DNA of 64,000 bases, taken from Synanceia verrucosa. Lineage: Eukaryota; Chordata; Actinopteri; Perciformes; Synanceiidae. Position numbers and translations under genes: made by a program. Below the pieces are notes generated by a model that saw only the letters and a list, made by a program, of their open reading frames with translations, was not told the DNA's origin and ran no database searches. The DNA is taken from NCBI GenBank assembly GCA_029721515.1, contig CM056562.1, positions 3,093,593 to 3,157,592 of the forward strand, in the 5' to 3' direction. Shown in pieces: positions 1 to 14,700 of this stretch; position 1 is the stretch's first letter, and each line of letters begins with the position of its first letter.

Positions 1-143
1 ATGAATGTAGACATACCATAATGAATGTAAACAAAATATTTGCTATTGTTAGCACTCAAAGCTGTCAAGCTAGCTACTTCATGACCAATGATTGCACATA
101 GAAAATCAGTTAAGTAAACAAGCAGGTAGTCATTTCATTCTCT

Positions 144-594
144 AATGCCGCTTTTCCACAGGTACGGTACAGCACGGTACGGTACGGCTCTACACGGTTG
201 TGGTGCTTTTCCACTAGTACCTGGTACTTGGTACTAGGTACTTTTTTGTACCTCCTCAGCCCTGGTTCTAAGCGAGCCGAAGTGATACTGATACCGACTG
301 CCTTCCACTGATTGGCCAACGAGTGTTGTCATTGGAAGCGTCACTGGATACGCAATGTCTGACTAGACTGTAAAAGCCAAACACAACTCGACCCCACCAT
401 TTTTAAAACCGGCACCTGCTTTGCTATTGTTACATGAGAAAAGGGCATCGTAGAAAACAATGCCACAGAAAAAGCCACAGAGTGAGCAACAATACATGAT
501 CTCTTCGCTGTCCTCCATTGTTTGTGATAGTAGTGTTGTTGTTCTTCTTCCCGGTTTTCTGTGTCACATGTAAATGACATCATGGCAGTTTCAG
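144..594 (+). mobile_element. Miniature DNA transposon, family A, right end missing
   Basis: It starts with CGCTTTTCCACAGG and repeated GGTACGG motifs. It is co-linear with the complete copy at 58794-59340: both share CTGATTGGC, GAGTGTTGTCATTGGAAGC and the ACCGGC region. The right terminal inverted repeat is absent here. No transposase is encoded, so this is a non-autonomous element. Confidence 0.7.
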
Positions 595-1644
595 GTTTGG
601 AAAGGAAAAAAATCATCTAAACGATATGAGTCTATCAGCAAATTCAAATCCAACAAATGGAGTGGCAAAGAAGGGACAAAAAACAATCCCAAAATCCCAG
701 AATCAGGGATTCTGCTACCTCTTAGTTTGCAGAGGACAAAACCTTACTAGTTTCAGCAACCCAGTTACTCACACGAAGCATCACATTCAAGACCCACTTA
801 TTATTCCCCAAGACACTCCACAATCCAACATATATAGCAGGTGGCCAGCACCATTTACAAACAACAGTGAACACAAAACAATCAATTAACACCCACACAG
901 CAAGACAGACTCTGAGACACAAACACCAATTCCTGCATATGCAAATAAGTCGACTTATTAAATAAACATCAAATCATTCCATCCTTATAGCCCATGAAAA
1001 GACACCATATAAAGGTGGTTCGATCAAGGTCACCTTTGTCATCCCCATGGCTGTACACTGCATAAACTAACACAAGGGCCTTGCACCAAGTAAATAATGG
1101 GTTGTTTCCTGATGGCCCCTTTCTGCTGTCGGACCACTGCTGCCAGACCGACGCCGCCAGACTAAACACCGCAGCCAACACAAAAGGCAATCCATTTATA
1201 CTCAGATATTTCTTTCATCCTATAAATGTCCACTGCATAGCCAAATATTCTTGCATGTTTCATTACACATACACATTTTATCTTTCAAATAATGGTCCAT
1301 GTCCGCCCGATTATGCCACACGCGAGCGTGAAGGTAAGAGTCTGTGTATGAGTGCACATGCATCTGTGAATATGTGTGAATGAAAAACAGTTTCTATGGA
1401 GGGCTTCTCTGTGCAGTCACTCCATGACCGTCACAATACCATTAACAGGTTGATTGTCTGTACATTTCCCCTCTATGAATACTGCATCCAGGTCAGTAAG
1501 AAGCACAGTAAATTAGGGATAGGCATTAGGCAAGTAAACATATTATTACATTTCCCATTTGGCTGGTTCAAATCTGATCCCTCTGGCTGCACTCAGTTCA
1601 TTCAACTCTCTGGACTGGATTGCTAATATCGGAGTGTTTATATA

Positions 1645-1744
1645 TGAGATTTTAGATGCAAAAAGGTACAATACTCGTTGTTTTTTTTGTTTTTGCTGAC
1701 ATCGGTCCGATAACTGATATCAATATCGGATCAGGACACTCCTA
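1645..1744 (+). mobile_element. Miniature hAT-like element, family B, right-end fragment
   Basis: The segment ends ATCAATATCGGATCAGGACAC and matches the right half of the element at 44720-45203, including GATTTTAGATGCA and CTGACATCGG. Only the last ~100 bp is present. Confidence 0.55.
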
Positions 1745-2474
1745 GCCCTCAGGCTCAGTCCTCTTCATTATTTACCTCCTTCCCATTGACTACATCTTCT
1801 GTAAATCATTTTCACTGATACACAGACACCCAGCTCTAGCTCACCAGTAAACCCACTTCCACTCTCCCTCCCTCACTGACTGCACTGCAAAAATAAAAAA
1901 TGGTCCTCCCTAAACTTCCTCAAATTACACAAATCTGAGGTTCTCCTCACTGGTACCAAATCATCATTACACTAAACCAACCAAGTTTCTCCTTCATAAT
2001 GGACAACTGCTCTGTGTCCCCCTCCCCACATGTTAGCACTTTCCGATACCATATTAACAACATCACCTGGTCTGCATAGTTTCACCAAGGAAATATTGAT
2101 TGCCTCCATATGTATTATTATTATTATATTATTTGTGAAATCAACAAATATCACATTGATGTCGGGACAATCAATAACATAGCCTGATGTGATTGACAGC
2201 CTTCAAATAAATGGACTACAGAGCCTCTGGAACAAAAAAGAGACACTAAGGTTTAAAAATACACACACACACTCCATGTGTGAACAGTGGAGACAGAAGA
2301 CAGTCTGTCCATCTGTCCATCAGCTGGGAGGATGGGAGGAAAGGAGGTGACAGGAGGGTGGGGTCAGGTGAGCGAGTGATGGCAGACAGAGAGAAAGGAG
2401 AGAGAGAGAGAAGAGAGAAAAATAGAGAGATAGTGAGGTGAGTTGAGGTGAAAGACAGCTGAGGAGTGTGGCAA

Positions 2475-2958
<484 letters not shown>

Positions 2959-3080
2959 GACTATAGTTGATGTAATGGTAGAATTCAATCTGGTAGAGCA
3001 TTTTCTGAATGTTCATGAAGAAAAGCCAGAAAATGTGTCCATGTGGTCTTAATTTGGGCAGATACAGTGTCAGTGAGGTG

Positions 3081-3473
3081 TTAACTCATTGAGCCCTTTT
3101 ATAAAACAGTAAGTACCTTGTTCCAGCCTTTTTGCCCATTTGGAGTAATTTTTCAAGACCCACAGAATATTTTGTACTATGTCTCTGAAAACACTGAATA
3201 GCTCAAATGAAAGAAGAGACTCTCTATTTCATCATGAAAAAAATGTATGTTTTTACCTTGTTCCATTCTTGTTTTATCAGAGGTAGAGTAGAGGACACTT
3301 TCACCAAAATCACCACTTTTTGTCCAGATTCTGTTTGTTTTGCTCTCTAATCTCGATCGTCTTCACTTCCTGTTTTGATCTCTGTGGGTATACTGTCTCT
3401 TTATGTCCTGACTACAAATCCCAGAAGCCCCAACATTACTCACAGACTAAGCGCCCTCTTGTGCCTGCTGCCA

Positions 3474-3515
<42 letters not shown>

Positions 3516-4004
3516 CGTATACACGTGTATAAGTGTATATATACGTATATATATACACGTATATATACACGTGTATATATACGTGTATATATACGTGTAT
3601 ATATACACGTACGTATACGTACGTGTATATATACACGTATATATACACGTGTATATATACGTGTATATACGTATATATATATACGTATATATATACGTTT
3701 ATACACGTATATATATATACGTATATATACTGTATATACACACGTATATACGTGTGTATATATACGTATATACGTATATATACATACGCGTATGTATATA
3801 TACGTATACGTATATACGTGTATATATATACACACATGACGATTTCACCATTTTATGATTGAGAAAAAAAACTTTGCATGTTGACTAAAACAAAAGTTAT
3901 TATCTCTGAGCTGGAAATGTCTCTGGATTTCATTTCAGAAATGTGGCCATCTTAATTTATGATCCAAACTTTCTCACAGGAGGTCAGTATGTTGAAGGAG
4001 TTAA
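3081..4004. mobile_element. TTAA-flanked element, family C, holding an expanded TA/CG tract
   Basis: The left end TTAACTCATTGAGCCC and right end GAAGGAGTTAA (inverted, TTAACTCCTTC) share the TTAACTCnTT terminus. The left ~150 bp matches the foldback element at 34328-34604. The right ~170 bp matches 41335-41529. Between them is a 350-bp alternating purine-pyrimidine block. No coding sequence is present. Confidence 0.6.
3481..3832. repeat. Alternating purine-pyrimidine satellite of TATA, ACGT and GTGTAT units
   Basis: About 350 bp made almost entirely of TATATA, TACGTA, CACGTG and GTATAC units. It is rich in self-complementary palindromes and open in all frames on both strands; the reading frames give only Tyr/Ile/Val/Thr repeats and are not genes. 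Confidence 0.95.
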
Positions 4005-5618
4005 ACTGAACTTTAATTGAGTTCCACTCTTGCTCCAAGTGGTAGAGGTTGATCAACAGTAACACTGCTAGTAACTGGTGTTTTATGGTAGCCCTGTAAC
4101 CTGTTTTTGGGATATACAACGTGTTTTCAAAATAAAGGATGGCATTTAAAAAAAAATCAGTTTGCATGATTTTCAGCAATACTAATATTGCATATCGGTA
4201 TTGGTGCATCCCTAATTATATTTCTCTGTCCATTGTAGCAAGTAGGGGACCCTGCCTGTTGTGACAGGGAGCCTTGATCAGTCAATGTAGATACAGTTAA
4301 TTAATGCAAAAACCTATACAGTAAGATATCTGTGTGATTTTAACAGCTGTCAAAGCAGTTTGCACTTCACTAAATGTGACAAAAAAAGACCTGAAGCAGA
4401 GAGTCTGTACTGCCATGTGTGTTTATGTATATGTAGTATAGTACGTGTATTTAGACGTCTGTTAAGCCGTTGGTCATGAGCTAATGGGGCCAGAGCAGTG
4501 CGAGTCTGTGTATACATGCATATACTGTATGTATTTATGTGTGTTTGCAGGCATGCTCCTGCAGCAGAGTGCAGGCATGTGCAGTATGTACATATGAGGC
4601 TCTGGAGCATGGTATTAGACTATCAAAGGGATGTGTATGTAGGTTACGCTTCATTTAATGTGAAGGCAGACATGAAGTGGAAGCACTGGATGTACATATT
4701 GTCCAACAGAGACAGATAGACAGAGCCATACTGAGACGCATGTGCACACATAGTGGTGGAAACACACTGTTCAGAGTGACATGGGAATAATGAGAGAGAA
4801 ACTCAGTTCACTTTGTTAGACTGAGGAGGTTTAAAGTGTGATCAGTCAGTCCATAGTATGTTCACAGCTCCAGCTTGTTCCAGGCTGCATCACTGTGACC
4901 TTGACTCTACAGCAGGAAGCTGCTCCTCTTTAAATCTAAGCCTCTAGTTTCAGGTGATTTGTGCTGTTTAACTGTTACTCAGAGGGATCTGTCTCTCTCA
5001 CTTGTGCAGCAATAGCAAAACAAACTCTTCAATCCATCACATGAGGATTGATAACATAAAACATCTATTTGCAAAGAGGACTTTGGACCCAATCAAGCTA
5101 AAAAAAAAATATAATATTCTGTGCTCAAAGCTGCAGCTTTATACACGAGTCTGCTCCTGTTGTTCTCATCAGGGGACAAGTATCGACCGCCGGGTCGCCT
5201 TCCACAATTTGTTCGATACCTCTGTCCTTCACTTCCTGTCTGCACGACACCTGACGCCACTGGTGCGTGTGTGCGTGCAGGCAGAGCGGGTGAGCGGGGA
5301 TAAGGTTGCACATTGTTCTTTTCGTGGCAGCATTTTCCTGCATGATGGAATCCCTGAAAGGATTGTTGGTGACAAACGCAGACCTCACTGCCCATAAACA
5401 GTGAGTCGCACTGCACACCTGTATGCAGGACTCTTGCCCCCAGACAGGCAGAGAGACAGGTAAATATGAAATGTGTGCATGCTAACAGTCAAATTAAATG
5501 ATGACACACCCAACTAGGGATGTAAGAAAATATCAATAATGGGTATCACAATATTATGTTCTGTGATACTGCTTCAATCAAAAAGACTGTATCGATTTTA
5601 TTATTAATCATTATTAAT

Positions 5619-6532
5619 TGGTAATAACGGCGTTACTTTTTTCAGTAACGGGTAATCTTACTGATTACTTTTTCTATCGTTACAACGCTGTTACCGTTAC
5701 CAACACGCCGTTACTGCGCGTTACTGAAGCTACTCACTGAAGCTGTCATCCGACTTGGCTCACACAGACACAGGAGCTGTAAATGTGTGTTTTTTCCGTT
5801 TGGTGAGTTGGGAGGAGAGGGGTGAGACAACCGCCTCAGTAAAGCTGCTTTCACACTGAACGCAAGAGGCGCAGGTGTGCCGAGAGAAACCCATTCACTG
5901 TGTATGTGGTTGCAGAGGCCACGCAAAGGCACAGTGCAGGAGTGGAGTTTGCACTCTTATAATATAATAATAATATAATATTTCAACTTACACACACACA
6001 CACACACACACACAGAAACTATCAGACAGCTTTTTTGAGGTGGAAAACCAGGCACTACATTTAGCTCTTTGAGTTAAAAGGTAAAAATGTACATGTTGAG
6101 TGTACATTCTATCCCAGAGCAAAGCATTTGTTCACATGTCGTGTAAGCAACTCCAATTTAATGAAGCACCTCTTGACGGCACACGCTTCTACTAAACTAG
6201 GGGCCAAATTTAAACTGTTTACTTTACTGATGAAGAAAATACTTGAAGTACAGTTGCACCAGTTGTGGTCTGTTGAGGTGCAATAAATATTAAAACCTCT
6301 ATGCAGTTCTTGGCTGTTCTCCTCTATGCACCTGGCTTGTAAAACCTGCTTTGACAAAATCCAAATTCCTTGACATTTTTAAACTTAGAAAAAGAGTAAT
6401 GCAATAGTTACTTTCCCTGGTAGCTAGTTACTTTTATCGTGGAGTAACTCAGTTACTAACTCAGTTACTTTTTGGGAGAAGTAACTAGTAACTGTAACTA
6501 ATTACCTTTTCAAAGTAACGTGCCCAACACTG
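5619..6532 (+). mobile_element. Non-autonomous hAT-like element rich in GTTAC/GTAAC motifs
   Basis: Both edges carry dense GTTACT and GTAACG repeats, and the right end is AAGTAACGTGCCCAACACTG, a terminus common among fish hAT derivatives. The centre is unrelated filler containing a short CA run (5991-6015). The left terminus is less clear, so the element may be truncated. No transposase remains. Confidence 0.55.
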
Positions 6533-6923
6533 CTGATTATCATTGTCATTCCCCTGCCTCAGGACACCTCCACAGGCTGTGCAGGTCCAGGGCTAATCAC
6601 ATCATTAAGGACATTCACCACCCCAACCACACACTGTGTGAGTGGAGGAAAAAAAATACACATCCTGCACCTTTTGTACTCTGCAACTTGCAGCTCATGT
6701 ACAATGTACATGTACAAATATGCATGTGACAAATAAATCTCTTGAATCTTGAAATGAACATTTAGTCCTCAGGGAAGATGTTAGAAGCAGGAAAAATGTT
6801 CCAGTGTCAGGATTTTTGAGGAGTTTGACAACAAGAAACAAACAGTGATGGCTAGAAGACTGGATCAGAGCATCTCCAGAACTGCAGCTGTGCGTGTGTG
6901 TGTGTGTGTGTGTGCGTGTTCAC

Positions 6924-7962
6924 CCATGCTGTTGGTGGAGCTGCACCACATCAGCAGACAGCCTGTGCACAGCAGGTTGAGAGCCCCGAACAGCAGGATC
7001 CTCCACGACTGAAAAGGACAAGAGGCAAACAAAATAACTGTTAAAGAGCAAGAAGAGAAGGAGGAGAGTGGCTCAACCTATGGCTCAACTGGGGTCCTTC
7101 TTTATGCACATGAGGTGACATCATTTTCTTTTGAAAAAAGACAACATCATCTTATTACACAAAATTCACTACAACAGAAGAAAATTCATAACTCAGCACA
7201 AGACGAATAGAAACTCTGTGAAAACTTTGTTTGAAAACTGAAAAGACTCCAAGCTATTACGCTTAATAATCACAGTTTCAACCTTTTAATCGAGAAAATA
7301 ATCTAAAGAATAATCAGCTGTCTGCTGTAGTTTGAGACGAGCTACACATCAGTGTCACCCAAAGCTCGTCCAAGCTCGTCTGCTGTTATCCAGCAGTTTC
7401 CTCCAGAGCAGGGTTTCCTCAGCTGTCAGTCAGACACTCTGGCAGGTGAGCAGTTGTCTGCGCTAAATAAGACAGAAAAGCTCCAAACCAACCATCAGCT
7501 GCTGGATGCAGAGTGAGTTTCCTGCCCTGCGGTCGACCTGCTGTGCCTGGAGATTTTGGTGAATTGTCTGACTGAACGAGTCACTACAGTCTGAATCAGT
7601 TAATCACAGAAACAGCAGCTCAGGGGAAGGTCAGTCCAAGAGGAGCAGAGAGCAGAACAGACTCAGGCCTGAGAAAGAGCAGCACTGCACTTCAAATGCC
7701 TCACACAGTACACAGTATTCATTTTAAAGCAATGGACTGCCTATAGAGGGCAAAGAAGGAGCCATCTGAAAATCCTTCCATTTCTCTTTAGGGCAAATAC
7801 ATAATAGAGTATATACAGAACCCATCCAGCTAGTTTGTTTTAACCTAGTTGATTCAAAAAATTAAAGGATTCAGTTCAGTTACTGCTGATGAAAACCACA
7901 CATTTCCTTGTTTTTGCTGCTTCAAAATAAAAGCTTACAGTTACTGTTGTTTGTTTGTTTTT

Positions 7963-8007
<45 letters not shown>

Positions 8008-8713
8008 GCATCTTGTATGGGAGATGCAGTCCTGCTTACTATGTCTTTACTTCCAATTTTTCTGTAAAATTATGTACAGGCTGTGTGACACACCAAAAAT
8101 GTGTGCTCGGTGTGTTAACTCCACCTTTTAGTTCTCAAAAAATTTAATATCCAGAGCCACTGTCAGACTAAAAGATATATATACAAGAACTTGGGACAGA
8201 ATATATAAATCATTTACTGGCAGGTTTGAGAAATAAACAATCTGTTTTTAGCTGTAACTGAGAAATCAACCAACCAATCATCTGATTTGTAAATTGATCA
8301 ATAATAATAATCATGATATTATTATAAATATTAAAAGAAAATATTATAAAATACAGGGAATAATCTTATTGTTCATCATGGTGGATTTCCAATACTGTGA
8401 AAATCCTGAATATCATCATGGGTGATCTGAAAAAGCTGCGTCACTATCATGGTAGAGAGGGGAACAATAGAGCCATTGCAGCACTGATGGTTGGATTCAA
8501 AGTTGTCTACTCCCAACTGAACAAGCAACAGAGAGAGAGCTCAGTGGTGATCAGGGGAGTGTTGTTAGCCAGAGCTAAACACTGAGTTGTTGGAATACAC
8601 CACCAGTTACACTCTAACTGCACCTCCACATAACCCTGCCAGGTGCTGGATTTTTAATGAATGCAGCTAGAGCGAGGCCTTCATCCTGTCGGCTCAACTC
8701 AGCTCTGCAAGTT

Positions 8714-8768
<55 letters not shown>

Positions 8769-11700
8769 ACAGAGAGCAGAGGATCACTCCCTGTCTCTGT
8801 TTATTCATCACCCTCACATTGAATCCAAACAGCACCTCAGCTCTTCTTGAGCTGAAGAACCTTGACTGAAGCTGGACAGCGTTTGACAGTGCTGGGCCAT
8901 TTTTACTTGATGGGGTTTACTTCACCAAAAGGGAAGTTGATAGGGAAGTCCAGTAAGGTTGGCCCAACTTCAGAATCTGACAGTTTTGTTTTTATCACTG
9001 GATGGACAGATGGACAGCTGCCTTCAGAACTGCCTTAATTCTTGGTGTCATACTTTCACCAAGGTTTTGAATCATTCCTCACAGATTTTGGTTCATATTG
9101 ACATGATAGCATCACTCTGTTGATGCAGATTTGTCGGCTGATCATCTATGATGAGAATCTCTGTTCCTCCACATCCCAAAGGATCTGTTGGGTTGAGATC
9201 TGGTGACTGTGGAGGTCAGTGGAGTCCAGTGAACTCTTTGTCATGTTCTAGAAACCAGTTTGAGATGATCTGAGCTTTGTGACATGGAGCATTATCCTGC
9301 AGGAAGTAGCCATCAGAAGATGGTCCACTGTGGTCATAAAGGGATGGACATGGTCAGTAACAATACTCAGGTAGGCTGCAGTGTTTAAACCATGCTCAGT
9401 TGGTACTAAAGAAAATATCCTCCACCATTACACCAGCAGCAGCCTGAACCATTGATACAAGGCAGGATGGATCCATGCTTTCATGGTGTTTACTCCAAAC
9501 TCTGACCATCTACCATGTGAATGTTCAGCTGAAATGGAGACTGGTCAGACCAGGCAGCGTTTCTCCATCTTCTATTGTCCAGTTGTGGTGATCCTGTGTG
9601 AACTGTAGCCTCAGTTTGCTGTTCTTAGCTGACAGGAGTGGCTCCAGGTGTGCTCTTCTTCTGCTGCTCTAGTCCATCTTCTTCAAGGCTCCAGTGTTGA
9701 GCTTCACACATGATATTCTGCTTTCCTTGGTTGAACCAGTGGTTATTTGAGTTCCTGTTGTCTTTCTATCATCTCCAACCAGTCTGTCCATTCTCCTGTG
9801 ACCTCTCACATCAACAAGGCATCTTTCTCACTGGATATTTCCTCTTTTCTGGATCATTCTCTGTGAACCCTAGAGATGGTTGTAGTGAAAATCCCAGTAG
9901 ATCAGCAGTTTCTGAAATACTCAGAGCAGCCAGTCTGGAACCAACAACCATGACACGTTCAAAGTCACTTTAATCCTCTTTCTTCCTCATTCTGATGCTC
10001 CGTTTGGATTTCAGCTAGTTGTCTTGACCACGTCTGCATGACTAAATGCATTGAGGTGCTGCCATGTGATTGGCTGATTAGATACTTGTGCTAACAAGCA
10101 ATTCAATAGCTGTACCTAATAAGAGTCCAAAGTATATACATTTGTAAACACTGTTCAGTCTTTCCAGCTATGCTCGTCCTCGTTCTCTTCACCTACTGTC
10201 TACTATCTCACCATCCCATGCACTATCACTCTCTCTGCCCCATGCCAGTTGCAGCTGCAACAAACTGAATGTGAGTGAATAGCTTAAACTGTCACAGTCA
10301 ATATCAGTATGCTATTAAGAGACCATCATTTATTTAGAGAGAGGTTGTTACGAGGGCAAAGTTACATTCAAATCCTCTCTGAATGAATCAAGCTGTACTG
10401 AAGAGAGGACCATAAACTCACATTTATAATGTTCACTCAATTAATAAATCAAGTGAGAAGGAGGATCATTTGCTCATTGACTTCCACTCAAACTTCTTTT
10501 TGCAACCACAGAAGCGGTTTTAGCTACCTAAAAAGACCAAATATGATTGGGAATATTTGTGCTGCTTTACCTCTTCATCAGAGTGCACTTTCCCAAAACA
10601 ACCAGACTCCATTCACAATAAGTCATTTTACCTCACAGACACAGGGATGTACATGAAGAACACAACTGAGAAGCTACAGAATGATATAAAACATGAAAAA
10701 TAATGATCGGTCCTTTAAGATTTGGGGAGGATTGTGTCAGTAAAAAACTGAAACAGTTTGTGAACAGTCTCTGTCCATTACAAATGCCTTCCTACAAAAT
10801 TCTGTGGTCAAGGTCATCTTATTTCATCCTTTGACCCTGAGAAACAGCAATCATTACAAACCCAACAAGAAAACATGAACAAAGGCTGTTTGTGTCTTTG
10901 GAAACAAGCTCAATATGCAAAGAAGACAATAAAAATCCATAAAATGTGTATCAGAGCCCAATCAACACTGTTCTTCCTACATTCACCTCCATGTCAACTC
11001 AGCAGAATTTTCAATGAATAAAATAAAAAAAAATCTCCCTCTGGGCATAAAGAGAGTGAATTTGTTTTTGTCAGAGGGACGAGAAAAAGAAAGAGAATGA
11101 GAGTATTTGTGTGTGTGTGTGCGTGTTTGTCCTGGCCTGTCACTTTGTGTTGCAGTCATAGTGGTGGAGAGCGCAGAGTGCTGTGAAATCTACAATTACT
11201 GTGGTGTGCTGTGTTATGACAGCACTGGGGCGTCTGGTGACAGCACTAGCCAGCGACAGGCATGGGAGACCCACGGTGTGTGTGTCTGTGTGTGTGCATG
11301 TATGTGTGCATGTGTCTATGTGTGCAAACACAGAGACAGCACTTGGCCCAAAACATCCCTAACCCCCCCCTCACATATACAGACACTGAGTGCCAGGAGG
11401 ACAGGGTACACTTGTTAAATCCTGATGCTCTGCTGCCCCCGTCTGTCCATTAGTGGCTCAGCCTGGATGTCCAGCGGCGTAGCGACATGCCAACATATTG
11501 AGGTTACATGTGACAGTGTTGTGACAGCGTCAGCGCCTGTGCAGCGCCTCAGTCACTAGGTACTGTATGAAACGAGGAGCTCCTGTCTGCACCAGGCCTG
11601 GGAGAAATGTTTGTTGTCATGACTAGCCTCTGATAAAGAGAGGTAGAGCAAGAAAGGAAGGTCATCATAACAGACTGGGACTACGAGCAGGAATCTGCAG

Positions 11701-14700
11701 CACACCACCGTCGCTACTCTACGCAGCTCGTTTGTGGTGGCAATGAAAACACAAAAAGCATCCTCCTCAGACCGGAGCGTCTCCAGGGTGGCTGTGTTCC
11801 CCTCTCAAAATAAACCCACTTACATAATGAATTGGTGGCGGCAGCCTGTTAACACGGACAGAAGTTTCCTGATGTGGCTGCTGCAGCAGAAACAAGATGA
11901 CGCCTGGTCCTCCAGTCACGTCCTCATGTCCCTGTTCCAGTTTTATCAGGACATTTTGTTGCTGCAGCAGTGACTGATGAGCTGGAGCACCAATGTCCAA
12001 GTGCAGCATGACGGACGTGGTGAAAAGAGGGCATCATACCATGGTCTGGGTGAACAACTGATTCTGCAGCAGGATGACTAGTAACAGTCTGGTAGCTGCT
12101 AAATCAATGCGCTGGCCCTGTTTTCCAATCATATGCAATGTTGTGGAGCTGTGCAACTACTATTCCACAGCGTCTCTGATTCTAGTTATTTCAATGAGGA
12201 CCGTGTTAAAGATATCAAGATTCAAAGTGTAGCTGCAAACTTTACAACTTGTTTCAAACTCTTTACGCTGAGGAAATGGTGACCAAATGAAAGAAACGAC
12301 TAAAGGTAAGCTCTGTTAGTTGAACTAAATGACACCCATGTTTTCTGTTTGTAAAGGCTTTTAAAATCATTTGAGCAGGCTAGGAAAGCAGCTAATAGTG
12401 TGTGTCAGTGTGTGCAGTCCAGCTGGGTATATCTCACAGGTCTCCTAGAAATTAATATTAGTGAGGAAATGTAGTGTGTTTCGTTCATTCAGAGAAACAA
12501 TCTAGGCAGCTATTACCATGTCACCACACATACGAGTTATTATGGAAACAGCATACAGATGTCACAGATGTCATCAGATAGGTTTGTCAGTAAACATAAA
12601 AGGTGAGGGAATCACTGCAAATAGTATTTTTACATAGTAAAAATAGAATGTGAAAATTCATCTGATACAACATGGTGACTAGGCTGTGCTTCTGAATATG
12701 AGGCAGTATCAGTATGGAAATGATCAGGCTTCATTCAACACTGACTCAACATGATTTAGCCTAAAATCTTCGAGATGACTGGACTTTCAATTTTGTGCAA
12801 TTTCATTTCGTAAATGAAAAACATCTGCTCTCCTTGGGAAGCTCAGCTTCCATATGACTGTCAAAAGTAGGAGTGGGAAAAAAAGTCTTGATTCGGCAAT
12901 ATATCGTGATACTTTTTCTTCTGATATAAATTTGATTTTAAGCTGCATTTTAAATTTCTCAGTGATCTATGTAGAATATCACAATATCGCAATAATGTAT
13001 CGTATCACAACTCAAGTTGCCAATAATACCCACCCCTAATCAAAAGCATCCTTGATGTATGAGTAAACTATTAAATATACTCAACATCAGTCACTTGTAC
13101 GCAAGCATATGGGATCTAATAATCATAATAGTTATTTTTTTCCAGAGTAGATCTAAACAAGCTCACCAACCTTCATAAGAAACATGGATTGGACCCTAGG
13201 ATCAAAAGGTATGGTGGTTGTCCAGGACATCCAATGAGTCCAGCAGTTCATCACAAACTTTGCTGGTTCTATGCCACAAACTGGCCGCATCCCTGGTTTC
13301 AAAAGGTCTGACATCCACAGCAGACACCACAACATCAATGTGGTGGTGGAGGTACAAAAGTCAGCTGCACAACCATGTATGTATTGTATTTTTGTGCTCT
13401 TTATAGTATAGTAGTCACTTTTAATCAAGTCCTCTATTTAAGTATTCCTCTCCTTGGTGTTGGCTACCCACTAGTTGACCCCCAACACTGTTATTGGCAA
13501 ACTGATAAAAACCCTCTGCTGGGTCTGACAGAAAAATCTGATCAAGACCTCACCACACACTCCAGCCTCTCTTATGTGAGGCAGGTCCCTATGTCTTATT
13601 AACGAGTCCATGGACACGTAGAATCAGTTGTTTTTAATGTCACTTGCTTAATCAATACATGTATAACTAAAAACTATAAAAGCATAAATTAGTGAGTCAC
13701 CATGCATTTAAACATAAGGCTGCCTAAAGAAAAGAAACCACTTACAGCCCTGTATATCTTTACACCTCCACACAGCTCGACCAATCAGTGCATACAGAGT
13801 GGCCATGAGATTATCAGTTTTGAGAAGTACCAAGAATTGTCCCCCTAATTCTGACGTAGAGTAACAATGCCATTTCAGAGGCTTTAGAATCTGACACTGA
13901 CTACAACTGAGAATCCAGTGACAAAAACACCCAGATTGAGAGATTTCAGCAGGAAATATCATACTTGTGCTGCTCTATGTCCAGTATTGTTCAAAGTGTA
14001 CCTGAAATCAGATGTAGAGAAGACTTGATGTTTTTTTTCTCTACACAAAAAATAACAGGAGTCATGAGCTGAGGGCACTGAGGTGATGAGGAAGTCCATC
14101 TTTTTTGCCGGTATGAAGTACGTTCTGTTCCTAAGCCGTGTGTGACACTGTGTAATCCAATCCAAGGCTCTACAGGGAGGCAAGACTCCCTGCAAGTACA
14201 GGGTCAAAGTGGATTATAGTGCAACACAAACACACGCGCACGAACACACGCACACACACACCAGTAGCAGCATTTCCTCAAAAACCACTCCAGCCTACAT
14301 CTGGTTGATGTGCCTGAGGAATGACACTATAGCATTCCTCAGTTCCTCAAGAAGTGGCTACCTGAAGTTTTTAAACTTCCAAGATAAAATCCAAGCAAAG
14401 TGTGCGCCCAGGGCTGAAGGAAAAGTGCTGTGTAGGGCAGGAGGGCATGTTCTTCCTGCTACAGTTTGTCGTGATCGTTCATCAAGCCATCCTCAAACTA
14501 GAGAGCAAATACATCAATATATAAAAGAGCTGAATGTTTGTGATCCATGGAGGATTTGTAACCCAAGCAACAGAGAACATTCATGTTATCATCATCATTT
14601 AATACCAACTCATGAATAGATTATTTCTTGATCTCTTCCTCACTGCTTCCAAATATATCCAGCTGCATATATGATAGTGTTATTTTGTCTGATCAAGCCC

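Noticed and set aside
969..1190. 73-codon minus-strand frame with a hydrophobic start (MPFVLAAVFSLAASV)
   Set aside because: It could be a membrane segment, but I find no family match, splice context or neighbouring exon; both strands are open here.
3375..3862. Open frames of 95-154 codons on both strands made of Tyr, Ile, Val, Thr and Arg
   Set aside because: They are translations of the TA/CG repeat, open in every frame, with no protein character.
5002..5397. 131-codon plus-strand frame ending with HDGIPERIVGDKRRPH, faintly like a retroelement integrase
   Set aside because: The resemblance covers about 15 residues only, with no zinc finger or DDE residues around it.
9710..9973. 87-codon plus-strand frame with SVNPRDGCSENPSRSAVSEI
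   Set aside because: This is a familiar spurious translation of an interspersed fish repeat.
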